A stretch of 64,000 nt of DNA from Streptomyces venezuelae (GTDB taxonomy: Bacteria; Actinomycetota; Actinomycetes; Streptomycetales; Streptomycetaceae): NCBI RefSeq assembly GCF_008642275.1, contig NZ_CP029189.1:5748001-5812000 (forward strand), in the 5' to 3' direction. Both the position numbers and the translations under genes were made by a program. The notes beneath the pieces were generated by a model. That model saw only the letters and a program-made list of their open reading frames with translations, had not been told where the DNA came from and ran no database searches. This document shows, piece after piece, positions 26,067 through 34,545 of this stretch. The first letter of the stretch is position 1; each line of letters opens with the position of its first letter.

Positions 26067-27300
26067 GGCTCGAATGTAGGGGAGCGCGCTCAGGTGGCAC
26101 CATACCGATGGGTGTGATCTCCCCCTCTCGGGCCCGGCCGAAGGGGTCCTGGAACACCCGGCTGAGCAGCACGGTTGCCGCGGCCTCGGGGAGTACGGCG
26201 GGTCCCGCGTGCGGTACGACGATCCGCCCGGGGTCGTCGCAGACGTGCGAGAGCTCCATCGCGGCGCCCCGGATCTCCTCCAGGTATCCCTGGTCGAGCA
26301 CGCTCGCCAGCTCGGTCACCACCATGACCGCCGGATTGAAGACATCCAACAGAAGAGCCGCCGCGCGGCCCACGGCGCGGGCGCGTTCGCGCAGCAGCCG
26401 GTCGGCGCGCGGATCGCCGGTGGCGGCAGCGTCCACCAGCAGGTTCACCGACGGGTCCGGCACGATGCCCCGGCGCACGGCCTCGGCGCCGAGCGCGGTG
26501 TCGGACGCGGTCGCCTCCAGGCAGCCGGTACGCCCGCACGCGCACCGGACCCCGGAGCGGGGCACCGGCAGATGGGCCACGTCGCCGGCCGCGGCGCCCG
26601 GACCCTGGTGCACGGTGCCCTCGATCCCGAAGGCGGCGTCGACGACCCGGCCGACGAACAGGTGCACCAGGCTCCGGCGGGCCTCGGGCCGCCCGAAGAG
26701 GATCTCGGCCCGGGCGACGGCCCGGGCGTGGTTGTCGACCCACACCGGCAGGCCGAGCGCGCCGGACAGCTCGGCGGCGAGCGGCTTGCGGCTCCAGCCC
26801 AGCGCGGGATGCCGTACGACGGTCCCCTCGTCCGGGCCGACCCATCCGCCCAGGGCCGCGCCGACACCCAGCAGCGGCCGCCCGAAGTCGTACGCGTCGA
26901 GGAAGCGGCGGAGTGCGGCGGCGATCGCGGCGGACAGCCCGTCCGCCGGGAGCCCCTCGTGCGGGAAGGCCCGCCGGGCGAGCAGCTGTCCCCGCAGGTC
27001 GACGAGGCTGAAGGTCGAATGCGGCACGCCGATGTGCAGCCCGGCGGCGACCGGTCCGCCGACGGCCCCGGTGTGCAGGTCCAGCGGGATCCGCGGCCGC
27101 CCCACCCCGCCGCCGGGCCCGGGCAGCTCGCGCAGCAGCCCGCCGCGGAGCAGCCCGGTGGTCTGCCGGGACACGGCGGCGGGACTCAGCCCGCACAGCG
27201 GGGCGATCGCGCTGCGCGCGACCGGCCCGTGGTCGAGCACCGTCCGCAGCACGGTGGCGGCATTGGCTGCGCCCCGGCTGTCACCGGCCATACGCGTCAC
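26050..27300 (-). CDS. ROK family transcriptional regulator
   Basis: A 416-residue ROK protein. An N-terminal winged HTH (about 10-70: LRTVLDHGPVARSAIAPLCG, SPAAVSRQTTGLL) is followed by the two-lobed ROK fold; the zinc-binding signature CACGRTGCLEA is present. GTG 27300 is chosen because GAGGAG lies 5 bases upstream; the frame is open further but the extra sequence is proline/arginine-rich non-coding type. Its 3' end runs 17 bp into mutA, so regulator and mutase are translated from one mRNA. ROK proteins normally sense sugars, which is not an obvious fit to methylmalonyl-CoA metabolism. Confidence 0.88.
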   Translation of the reverse strand: MTRMAGDSRGAANAATVLRTVLDHGPVARSAIAPLCGLSPAAVSRQTTGLLRGGLLRELPGPGGGVGRPRIPLDLHTGAVGGPVAAGLHIGVPHSTFSLVDLRGQLLARRAFPHEGLPADGLSAAIAAALRRFLDAYDFGRPLLGVGAALGGWVGPDEGTVVRHPALGWSRKPLAAELSGALGLPVWVDNHARAVARAEILFGRPEARRSLVHLFVGRVVDAAFGIEGTVHQGPGAAAGDVAHLPVPRSGVRCACGRTGCLEATASDTALGAEAVRRGIVPDPSVNLLVDAAATGDPRADRLLRERARAVGRAAALLLDVFNPAVMVVTELASVLDQGYLEEIRGAAMELSHVCDDPGRIVVPHAGPAVLPEAAATVLLSRVFQDPFGRAREGEITPIGMVPPERAPLHSSHDGPA

Positions 27301-27890
27301 GCGGTCTCCTCGGGGGCTGGGGTGCGTCCCCCGATCATGCCGTGTCCCTGGCGGGGGCCGAGGGGGGTCCGTGCCGCCACCGGCGGATCGTGCCGGACGG
27401 GGCCGGGCCGTCCGATGCGGTACGCGGCGGGGTCGGGCGGCGGGGCCCGGGCGGGATCCGCAAGGGCCGGGCCGGATCCGGAAGGCCCGGGATCCGGAGG
27501 GGCCGGGCGAGGGGCGCTGGAGTCCGGCCTGATCGGTGGGGCGGGCCGAGGGGGCGCTGGAGTCCGGCCTGATCGGTGAGGCGGGCCGAGGGGCGGGAGC
27601 GGCGGCGGAGGTGCCCGCGCGACATGAAGGCGCGGCGAGCGCGTGTGCCGGGTCCCGTGGGCGCGGGGTCGGGGGCCGATCCCGGCGAACGCATGGCGGC
27701 CGCATTGCGCGGCCATGAATTCCGGCCACGCTTTTCGGCCGCCGGAGCGGCCCCGCGAGTGGCTCGACGGGTGGAGGAACGCGCAGGTCGTAGGCGGTGT
27801 GCGGGGTGGGCGTGGGGCAGGGTCACGGGTCCGTTCGGCGGCCGGGCTCGGGGGTTGACCCCCGCCGGGGCCGCTGACACGCTCCGGGAC
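27301..27890. other. Long intergenic region, no gene supported
   Basis: About 590 very GC-rich bases between the divergent ROK gene and the sulfur operon leader. It holds a 40-bp tandem repeat and, at its right end, a putative -35 TTGACC at 27855-27860. Long open frames cross it but have proline/arginine/glycine composition and no family match. Confidence 0.55.
27511..27590. repeat. 40-bp tandem direct repeat, two copies
   Basis: 27511-27550 and 27551-27590 are identical except for one base (G at 27539, A at 27579). The unit begins GGGGCGCTGGAGTCCGGCCT. No function is evident. Confidence 0.9.
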
Positions 27891-27992
27891 ATGTCCGCGA
27901 ACGCACTCCTCGCCCCGCGGCTCCACACCACCGGCCTCTGTACCGAGCCGGGCGCGTGTCCGGGCCGCTGTCCGGCCCCCGGCCGCGCCTGA
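27891..27992 (+). CDS. Putative cysteine-containing leader peptide of the sulfonate operon
   Basis: A 33-codon ORF, beginning MSANALLAPRLHTTGLC and ending with two more cysteine codons (GACPGRC) before TGA. Actinobacterial sulfur genes are often preceded by small ORFs of this kind, annotated as putative leader peptides, with an RLH-type motif and cysteine codons, that sense cysteine-tRNA supply by translation. TTGACC at 27855-27860 with a weak -10 about 17 bases on would start transcription at or near the ATG, so it may be leaderless. Hairpins and a 313-residue TauD-type dioxygenase follow about 400 bases downstream. Confidence 0.6.
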   Translation: MSANALLAPRLHTTGLCTEPGACPGRCPAPGRA

Positions 27993-28053
27993 CCCCGCCG
28001 AGCCGGCGCCCCGCCTGACGGGCCCGCCCGGTTCCGGCCCGGCCCCGGCACGT

Positions 28054-28124
28054 GTCGGCGCCCCCTGTGGGGCGCCCGACCCCACACCCGTCCGGTGGTG
28101 CACTTCCAGGGGTGGTGCACCACC
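28054..28124 (+). promoter_or_regulatory. Candidate attenuator hairpins before the sulfonate operon
   Basis: Two successive hairpins: GTCGGCGCCCC-CTGT-GGGGCGCCCGAC at 28054-28080 (one bulged base) and GGTGGTGCA with TGCACCACC at 28094-28102 and 28116-28124. They lie between the cysteine-rich leader ORF and the first structural gene. No T-run follows, so termination would be Rho-dependent or the structures act otherwise. Confidence 0.45.
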
Positions 28125-28406
28125 GCGACGCCCCGTCGGGGTGGCGCCACATCGCTCCCCGTGGTTCCGGGGCGAGGGCCGGAGCCCGGCCGGGGTCGCC
28201 CGTCGCCCGAGGAGCCTCCGCGGCTTCGGGCGGCCGACTTCGTGCCACCCCGCAACCGCATCACCCTGCCCCTGCCCCCGCCGGTCGTCACTCGTCGCCG
28301 TACCCGTACCCGTACCCGCACTGCTCGGCGCAGCGCCCGGCCGCTTCGTCCCGCCATTTCTTCCGCTGCGGAAATAATCGCCCGCGGCCCCGACCAGGGA
28401 GTCCTC

Positions 28407-29348
28407 ATGACCACTGCCACCGCCACTGCCACCGCCACCACCGTCACCAGGATCGGCGGCCGTATCGGCGCCGAGATCGGCGGCGTACGCCTCGGCGGCG
28501 ACCTGCCCGACGGCACCGTCGCCGAGATCCGCGCCGCCCTCCTCGCCCACAAGGTCGTCTTCTTCCGCGGCCAGGACCATCTCGACGAGGCCGCCCACGA
28601 GGCCTTCGCCCAGCTGCTCGGCGCGCCCGTCGCACACCCCACCGTCCCCTCCGCGGACGGCCGTTACGCCCTCGGCATCGACTCCCACCACGGCGCCCGC
28701 GCCAACCAGTGGCACACCGACGTCACGTTCGTCCCCGCCTACCCCGCCTTCTCCATCCTCCGCGCCGTCACCATCCCCCCGTACGGCGGCAACACCCTCT
28801 GGGCCAACACGGCCACCGCCTACAGCAACCTCCCGGAGCCGCTCCGCGCCCTCGCCGACGGTCTGCGCGCCGTCCACTCCAACGCGTACGACTACGCCGC
28901 CCTCAAGCCCGACGCCCTGCCCGAGGCCCTGGCCCAGTACCGCGAGGTGTTCACCTCCACGACCTTCCTCACCGAACACCCGGTGGTCCGCGTCCACCCC
29001 GAAACCGGCGAACGGACGCTGCTCCTCGGCAACTTCGTCCAGCGGATCAACGGCCTCACCGGCCGTGACTCCCGCGCCCTGCAGGACCTCTTCCAGGCGC
29101 ACATCGAGAGCCCCGAGAACACCGTGCGCTGGCAGTGGCGGGCCGGCGACGTCGCCATCTGGGACAACCGCGCCACCCAGCACTACGGAGTGGACGACTC
29201 CGACGACCACGAGCGCACCCTGCGCCGCGTCACCGTCGACGGCGACGTCCCGGTCGGCCCCGACGGCGAGCCCTCCCGCCTGATCAGCCCGGAGGCCGTC
29301 CCGGACCCCGCCTTCGGCATCGCCTCCGGCGCCTCCACGTCCGCCTGA
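28407..29348 (+). CDS. TauD/TfdA-family Fe(II)/2-oxoglutarate dioxygenase
   Basis: A 313-residue non-heme iron dioxygenase. The facial triad is His and Asp in QWHTDVTF and a distal His in [11 protein letters not shown]; the 2-oxoglutarate arginine is in ERTLRRVTV. In TauD-type enzymes the sulfonate or sulfate ester substrate is hydroxylated and falls apart to release sulfite or sulfate. ATG 28407 has GGGAG 5 bases upstream; an in-frame extension upstream overlaps the hairpins and is non-coding in composition. It leads a six-gene organosulfur operon. The N terminus has a short Thr-Ala repeat. Confidence 0.9.
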   Translation: MTTATATATATTVTRIGGRIGAEIGGVRLGGDLPDGTVAEIRAALLAHKVVFFRGQDHLDEAAHEAFAQLLGAPVAHPTVPSADGRYALGIDSHHGARANQWHTDVTFVPAYPAFSILRAVTIPPYGGNTLWANTATAYSNLPEPLRALADGLRAVHSNAYDYAALKPDALPEALAQYREVFTSTTFLTEHPVVRVHPETGERTLLLGNFVQRINGLTGRDSRALQDLFQAHIESPENTVRWQWRAGDVAIWDNRATQHYGVDDSDDHERTLRRVTVDGDVPVGPDGEPSRLISPEAVPDPAFGIASGASTSA

Positions 29349-29389
29349 CCCGACCGCTCCGCTCCCCGTACGACTCCCAAGGAGCCCCC

Positions 29390-29962
29390 GTGCCCAGCCT
29401 GCTCGCCATCACCGGCAGCCCCTCCGCCCACTCCCGTACCGCCGTCGTCGCCGACCACGTACTGCGCCGCCTGTCCCACTCCGGCTTCGGGACCGCGCAC
29501 CTGTCCGTGCGCGAGCTCCCCGCCGCCGACCTCCTCGCCGGCCGCCGCGGCGAGCCCGAGATCCGCCGCGCACTCGAAGCAGTCGCCGAGGCCGACGGCC
29601 TGGTCATCGCGACCCCGGTCTACAAGGCCTCGTACACCGGACTGCTCAAGGCCTTCCTCGATCTGCTCCCGCAGGACGGCCTCGACGGCAAGACGGTCCT
29701 GCCGCTGGCCACCGGCGGCAGCCTCGCCCACGTCCTGACCATCGACTACGCCCTGCGCCCCGTGCTCGCCGCCCTCGGCGCCCGGCACGTCACCGCCGGC
29801 CGGTTCGTCCTGGACTCCTCCGTCGAGCGCGGATCGGGCCCCGACCGGCTGCGGCCCGAGGCCGAACTGGACCTCTACCAGGCCGTCGACGAGTTCGCCG
29901 CCGCCCTGCGCGCCACGCCCGCCGCCCCTCTCACCGCTGCCGCCCTCACCGCCACCCCGTAG
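29390..29962 (+). CDS. ssuE: NADPH-dependent FMN reductase (SsuE-like)
   Basis: A 190-residue flavodoxin-fold reductase. The N-terminal LLAITGSPSAHSRT binds FMN phosphate; VIATPVYKASYTGLLKAFLDLLP and LPLATGGSLAH are the SsuE-family signatures. It supplies reduced FMN to the flavin monooxygenase encoded at the end of the operon. GTG 29390 follows AAGGAG with 5-base spacing. Confidence 0.92.
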   Translation: MPSLLAITGSPSAHSRTAVVADHVLRRLSHSGFGTAHLSVRELPAADLLAGRRGEPEIRRALEAVAEADGLVIATPVYKASYTGLLKAFLDLLPQDGLDGKTVLPLATGGSLAHVLTIDYALRPVLAALGARHVTAGRFVLDSSVERGSGPDRLRPEAELDLYQAVDEFAAALRATPAAPLTAAALTATP

Positions 29963-30004
29963 GCACCGCCGCCACCACGCGACCCGCACCGACAAGGAAC
30001 CGCC

Positions 30005-31039
30005 ATGCCCGCAGCCTTCACCTCGACCACCACCTCCCGACGCCAGTTCCTCGCCCTGCTCGGCATCTCGGCGGCCGCGGTGAGCTGCGGCACGGCCACC
30101 GCGCGCGGCGGCGGTTCCGGCGCACAGGTCAAGACCCTGAAGTACCAGGGATCGGTCGGCGCCGTCACCCTGCCCGAACTCTCCGCCGACCTCGGGTACC
30201 TGGGCGACCTCAAGCTGGAGTGGGTCGGCAACACCATCAGCGGTCCGCAGGACATCCAGTCCGCCGCCACCGGCCAGACCCACTTCGGCGGCGCGTTCAA
30301 CGGCGCGATCGTCAAGCTCGCCTCCAGCAAGGCCCCCATCAAGGCCGTCATCTCCTACTACGGCGTCGACGAGCACTCGTACAGCGGCTACTACGTCCTG
30401 GAGGACAGCCCGATCCGCTCCGCCCGCGACCTCCTCGGCAAGAAGGTCGGCATGAACACCCTGGGTGCGCACTCCCAGGCCGTCCTCGACATCTACCTGA
30501 GCCGCAACGGCCTCGCCAAGGCCGACTCCTCCAAGGTCGAGTCGCTCGTCGTCCCGCCCGTCAACACGGACCAGGTGCTGCGGCAGAAGCAGATCGACGT
30601 GGGGGTGCTGGGCGGGATCCTGCGCGACAAGGCCGTCGCGGGCGGCGGTATCAGACCGCTGTTCAGCGACTTCGACCTGCTCGGCAAGTTCAGCGCCGGC
30701 TCCTACATCATGACCGAGCGGTTCATCAGGGAGAACCCGGACACCGTACGGACCTTCGTGACGGGCGTGGCCAAGGCCATCGAGTGGGCCCGCACCACCC
30801 CGCGCGAGGAGGTCATCGCCCGCCAGACCGAGATCGTCAAGAAGCGCGGGCGCAACGAGGACACCGCCACGCTCCAGTACTGGCGCTCCTACGGCGTCGC
30901 CGAGACGGGCGGCCGGATCGAGGACAAGGAGTTCCAGCTCTGGCTCGACTGGCTCGGTGAGCGGGGCGAGGTCAAGCAGGGGCAACTGAGGCCCGCCGAC
31001 CTCTACACGAACGAGTTCAACGGCTTCGGGAAGGGCTGA
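30005..31039 (+). CDS. ssuA: ABC transporter substrate-binding lipoprotein, sulfonate type
   Basis: A 344-residue SsuA/NMT1-type binding protein. The N terminus has a twin-arginine-like SRRQFLALLG followed by a hydrophobic stretch and Cys at about 30 (AAVSCG), suggesting a Tat-exported lipoprotein. Mature features include VGNTISGPQDIQSAATG and DSPIRSARDLLGKKVGMN, typical of the NMT1 class. It should capture an aliphatic sulfonate or sulfur ester and hand it to the permease. Confidence 0.9.
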   Translation: MPAAFTSTTTSRRQFLALLGISAAAVSCGTATARGGGSGAQVKTLKYQGSVGAVTLPELSADLGYLGDLKLEWVGNTISGPQDIQSAATGQTHFGGAFNGAIVKLASSKAPIKAVISYYGVDEHSYSGYYVLEDSPIRSARDLLGKKVGMNTLGAHSQAVLDIYLSRNGLAKADSSKVESLVVPPVNTDQVLRQKQIDVGVLGGILRDKAVAGGGIRPLFSDFDLLGKFSAGSYIMTERFIRENPDTVRTFVTGVAKAIEWARTTPREEVIARQTEIVKKRGRNEDTATLQYWRSYGVAETGGRIEDKEFQLWLDWLGERGEVKQGQLRPADLYTNEFNGFGKG

Positions 31040-31045
31040 CCCGGC

Positions 31046-31876
31046 ATGGCGAAGATCGTGTTCGAGGAAGTGACCAAGACCTTCCCGACGAAGGACAGGA
31101 AGAACAGGAGGAACAAGGAGCGGTTCACCGCGCTCGACGGGATCGACCTGGAGATCGAGGCGGGGGAGTTCGTGGTGGTCGTGGGCCCCAGCGGCTGCGG
31201 CAAGTCCACGCTCCTGGACCTGCTCGGCGGACTGACCCGGCCGTCGTCGGGGCGGATCCTGCTCGACGGGAAGCCGATCACCGGGCCGGGCCTGGACCGG
31301 GGCATCGTCTTCCAGCAGTACGCGCTGCTGCCCTGGCGGACGGCGCTCGGCAACGTGGAGTTCGGCCTGGAGGCGACCGGCGTCCAGCGCCGCGAACGCA
31401 AGGCGAGGGCGCGGGAGTTCCTGGACCTCGTCGGCCTCACCGGCTTCGAGGACCGGCACCCGCACGAACTCTCCGGCGGTATGCGCCAGCGCGTCGCCAT
31501 CGCCCGCTCGCTGGCGTACGACCCGGACGTGCTGCTGATGGACGAGCCGTTCGCCGCGCTCGACGCGCAGACCAGGGAGTCCCTCCAGGACGAGCTGCGG
31601 CGCATCTGGCAGCGCACCGGCAAGACCGTCGTCTTCATCACGCACGGCATCGAGGAGGCGGTCTACCTCGGCCAGAAGGTGGCCGTCATGACCTCCCGCC
31701 CCGGTCGGGTCAAGGAGATCGTCCCGATCTCCTTCGGTGACCGCGGTGCCGGTTTCCTGGGCGAGGACCTGCGGTCCAGCCCCGAATTCGCCCGCCAACG
31801 CCACGAGATCTGGACCCTGCTCCACGACGAGGTGGCCCGTGCCCAGCAACTGGAGAAGGAGGAGGCCACCGTATGA
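31046..31876 (+). CDS. ssuB: ABC transporter ATP-binding protein, sulfonate/nitrate type
   Basis: A 276-residue ATPase. Walker A GPSGCGKST is at 47-55, the signature LSGGMRQR at 142-149, Walker B LLMDEPFAALD at 163-173 and the H-loop in FITHGIEEA. The Q-loop region FQQYALLPWRT is typical of the taurine/sulfonate/nitrate subfamily. Its ATG lies 6 bases after the binding-protein stop; its stop overlaps the permease start by 4 bp (ATGA). Confidence 0.93.
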   Translation: MAKIVFEEVTKTFPTKDRKNRRNKERFTALDGIDLEIEAGEFVVVVGPSGCGKSTLLDLLGGLTRPSSGRILLDGKPITGPGLDRGIVFQQYALLPWRTALGNVEFGLEATGVQRRERKARAREFLDLVGLTGFEDRHPHELSGGMRQRVAIARSLAYDPDVLLMDEPFAALDAQTRESLQDELRRIWQRTGKTVVFITHGIEEAVYLGQKVAVMTSRPGRVKEIVPISFGDRGAGFLGEDLRSSPEFARQRHEIWTLLHDEVARAQQLEKEEATV

Positions 31877-33081
31877 GCACCGACGTCACCACCCCCGCCA
31901 CCGAAGCCCCGGCCGACCGACAGGCGGTAGGCGAGGCGGTACGGCAGGACACCGCGCCCGCCGCTCCCGCGCCCGCCGCTCCCGCGCCCGCCGCTCCCGC
32001 GCCCGCCGCTCCCGCGCCCGCCGACCGGGAGTCCCGCAGGCCGCGGTCCGGTCTCCCGTCGCTGCTGGCACGCCGACTGTGCGGCGCCGGCCGGGCGGCC
32101 ACGGCAACGGCACCCGTCCCTGAGCGGGCCCCGACGGCCCCGGAGGCACCTGCGGCCCCGGTGACTTCCGCGCCCCCGGAGGCACCCGCGCCTCCGGAGG
32201 CACCCGCCACCGGGCCGGACGCCGCGCCCGCGCCGAAGGGCCCCGCCGCCCCGGGCGCCGGTCGAGGCACCGCCCACGGCCGCCACGCCCCGTCACCCGT
32301 CCGGAAGGCCGCCGGGGCACTCGGCCGCCGGCTGCGCGCCGCCGCCCTGCGCTCGGCCGCCCTGGTGGCCCTGCTCGTCCTCTGGGAGACCGCCCCCCGT
32401 CTCGGCCTGGTCGACGCCACCTTCCTGCCGCCGGTCAGCGAGGTCGCCACCGCCTGGTGGGACCTCCTGGGCAACGGCCAGCTCGGCCAGCACACCCGGG
32501 CCAGCCTCGCCCGCTCCTTCGGCGGCTTCGGCATCGCCGTCGTCATCGCGGTCCCGCTCGGCCTGCTCATCGGCTGGTACCGGCCGGTCGCCGCGCTGCT
32601 CGGCCCGCTGCTGGAGGTGTTCCGCAACACCGCCGCACTGGCCCTGCTGCCGGTCTTCGTCCTGCTCCTCGGCATCGGCGAGACCTCGAAGGTCTCGATC
32701 GTCGTCTACGCCTGCCTCTGGCCGGTCCTGCTGAACACGATCAGCGCGGTGGGCAACGCCGACCCCACCCTGGTCAGACTGGCCCGCTCGATGGACCTGT
32801 CCACCCCGAGGCTCTTCCAGAAGGTGATCCTGCCGTCCTCCGTACCGGCCGTCTTCACCGGCATCCGGCTGGCCGGCGCGGTATCCATCCTCGTCCTGGT
32901 GGCCGCCGAGATGATCGGCGCCAAGGCGGGCCTCGGCTACCTGATCAACGCCTCGCAGTACAACTTCGCGATCCCGCAGATGTACGCGGGCATCGTCACC
33001 ATCTCCGCCGTCGGCGTGGCCTTCAACCAGCTGCTGGTCACGATCGAACGCCGCCTGAGCACCTGGCGCGTCCCCGCCTGA
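31873..33081 (+). CDS. ssuC: ABC transporter permease, sulfonate type, with Ala/Pro-rich N-terminal extension
   Basis: A 402-residue protein. The last ~270 residues are a normal SsuC/BPD_transp_1 permease with about six membrane spans and the EAA-type loop around LVRLARSMDLSTPRLFQKVI. The first ~130 residues are not part of the family: they are Ala/Pro-rich and include four to five exact APAAP units encoded by a 15-bp repeat (about 31954-32022). This is likely a disordered cytoplasmic tail, possibly expanded by slippage. Start ATG overlaps the ATPase stop. Confidence 0.9.
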   Translation: MSTDVTTPATEAPADRQAVGEAVRQDTAPAAPAPAAPAPAAPAPAAPAPADRESRRPRSGLPSLLARRLCGAGRAATATAPVPERAPTAPEAPAAPVTSAPPEAPAPPEAPATGPDAAPAPKGPAAPGAGRGTAHGRHAPSPVRKAAGALGRRLRAAALRSAALVALLVLWETAPRLGLVDATFLPPVSEVATAWWDLLGNGQLGQHTRASLARSFGGFGIAVVIAVPLGLLIGWYRPVAALLGPLLEVFRNTAALALLPVFVLLLGIGETSKVSIVVYACLWPVLLNTISAVGNADPTLVRLARSMDLSTPRLFQKVILPSSVPAVFTGIRLAGAVSILVLVAAEMIGAKAGLGYLINASQYNFAIPQMYAGIVTISAVGVAFNQLLVTIERRLSTWRVPA

Positions 33082-33139
33082 CGCCCGCCCCCGTCCGGGC
33101 CGCCACCGCACGCAACGCCTCCGAACACAGGGAACAGCC

Positions 33140-34471
33140 ATGACCTCGCACCGCACCCTCCACCTCAACGCGTTCCTGATGAACGCCGGTCACCACGACG
33201 CCGCCTGGCGCCACCCCGACAGCCGGCCCGAGCTGATCACCGACCTGCGGTACTTCCAGGACCTGGCCCGCACGGCCGAACGCGGACTGCTCGACTCCAT
33301 CTTCTTCGCCGACGGGGTCGCGCTCTGGGGCAAGGCCCGCCACAACGCCCTCGGCGGATTCGAGCCGCTCACCCTGCTCTCCGCCATCGCCGCCGTCACC
33401 GAGCACATCGGGCTCATCGCCACCGTTTCCACGACCTTCAACGAGCCGTACAACCTGGCCCGCAAGTTCGCCTCCCTCGACCACATCAGCGGCGGCCGGG
33501 CCGGCTGGAACATCGTCACCTCCGGCACCGTCGACGAGGCCCGCAACTTCAACCGTGACGAGCACCTGGAGCACCACCTCCGCTACGAGCGCGCCCGCGA
33601 GTTCCTCGACGTCGCCACCAAGCTCTGGGACAGCTGGGAGGACGACGCGATCGTCCTCGACAAGGAGCGCGGCATCTACGCCGACACCGACAAGCTGCAC
33701 CCCGCCGCCCACCGCGGCGAGTACTTCGGCGTCGCCGGACCGCTCAACGTGCCGCGCTCCCCGCAGGGACACCCGCTGCTCGTGCAGGCCGGTTCCTCCG
33801 AGGACGGCAAGGAGTTCGCCGCGCAGTACGCCGAGGCCGTCTTCACCGCCCAGCAGACCCTTGCCGACGGCCAGACCTTCTACAAGGACCTCAAGTCCCG
33901 CCTCGCCAAGTACGGCCGCGCCGAGAGCGACCTCCTCGTCCTGCCCGGCATCGCGCCCGTCATCGGGTCCACCGAGGCCGAGGCCAAGGCCCTGGAGCAG
34001 CAGCTCACCGACCTCCAGGTGCCCGAGTACGGCCTCGCCCAGCTCTCCGGGATGCTGAACGTGGACCTCACAGGCCTGCCGCTGGACGGTCCGCTCCCGG
34101 ACCTGCCCGAGGAACGGGACGTCAACGGCAACAAGAGCCGCTTCACCCTCGTCGCCGAGCTCGCCCGCCGCGACGGCCTGACCCTGCGCGAGCTGATCGC
34201 CCGCCTCGGCGCCGGCCGCGGCCACCGCGTCTTCGCCGGTACCCCCGAGCAGATCGCCGACCAGCTCCAGGAGTGGTTCACCCGGGGCGCCGCCGACGGC
34301 TTCAACATCATGGCGCCGGTCCTGCCCACCGGCCTGACCGCCTTCGTCGACCACGTCGTGCCGATCCTCCAGCGCCGCGGGCTCTTCCGCACGGAGTACA
34401 CCGGTGCCACCCTCCGCGAGAACTACGGCCTCGCCCGCCCGGTCAACCGCTACACCCCGCAGGCCGTCTGA
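33140..34471 (+). CDS. FMNH2-dependent monooxygenase, NtaA/DmoA/DszA type
   Basis: A 443-residue bacterial luciferase-like flavin monooxygenase. The sequence HISGGRAGWNIVTS is the signature of the NtaA/SnaA/DszA subgroup, which attacks dimethyl sulfide, sulfones, nitrilotriacetate and similar substrates, rather than of classical SsuD. It uses FMNH2 from the reductase in the same operon to cleave a C-S bond. Length is normal. ATG 33140 follows AGGGAA. A strong hairpin follows its stop. Confidence 0.88.
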   Translation: MTSHRTLHLNAFLMNAGHHDAAWRHPDSRPELITDLRYFQDLARTAERGLLDSIFFADGVALWGKARHNALGGFEPLTLLSAIAAVTEHIGLIATVSTTFNEPYNLARKFASLDHISGGRAGWNIVTSGTVDEARNFNRDEHLEHHLRYERAREFLDVATKLWDSWEDDAIVLDKERGIYADTDKLHPAAHRGEYFGVAGPLNVPRSPQGHPLLVQAGSSEDGKEFAAQYAEAVFTAQQTLADGQTFYKDLKSRLAKYGRAESDLLVLPGIAPVIGSTEAEAKALEQQLTDLQVPEYGLAQLSGMLNVDLTGLPLDGPLPDLPEERDVNGNKSRFTLVAELARRDGLTLRELIARLGAGRGHRVFAGTPEQIADQLQEWFTRGAADGFNIMAPVLPTGLTAFVDHVVPILQRRGLFRTEYTGATLRENYGLARPVNRYTPQAV

Positions 34472-34478
34472 CCGGACA

Positions 34479-34507
34479 CGCCGCCGGAGCCACGCGCTCC
34501 GGCGGCG
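34479..34507 (+). terminator. Hairpin at the end of the sulfonate operon
   Basis: CGCCGCCGGAGC and its exact complement flank a 5-base loop, 7 bases after the monooxygenase stop and before the convergent oxidoreductase gene. There is no T-run on either strand. Confidence 0.6.
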
Positions 34508-34545
34508 CCGATGCATGCCACGGGGGCCGGCTGCGGGTCGGGCGG

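Noticed and set aside
26050..27400. Cobalamin riboswitch before the methylmalonyl-CoA mutase genes
   Set aside because: The ROK gene directly overlaps mutA, and no B12-box-like sequence was seen upstream of the ROK start.
28095..28406. A longer N-terminus for the TauD-like protein
   Set aside because: The extension overlaps the hairpins, is Arg/Pro/Thr-rich, and ATG 28407 has a good ribosome site.
27297..29210. A 637-codon minus-strand frame across the sulfur operon leader
   Set aside because: Antisense shadow of the TauD-like gene continuing into GC-rich non-coding DNA; proline/arginine-rich with no homology I can see.
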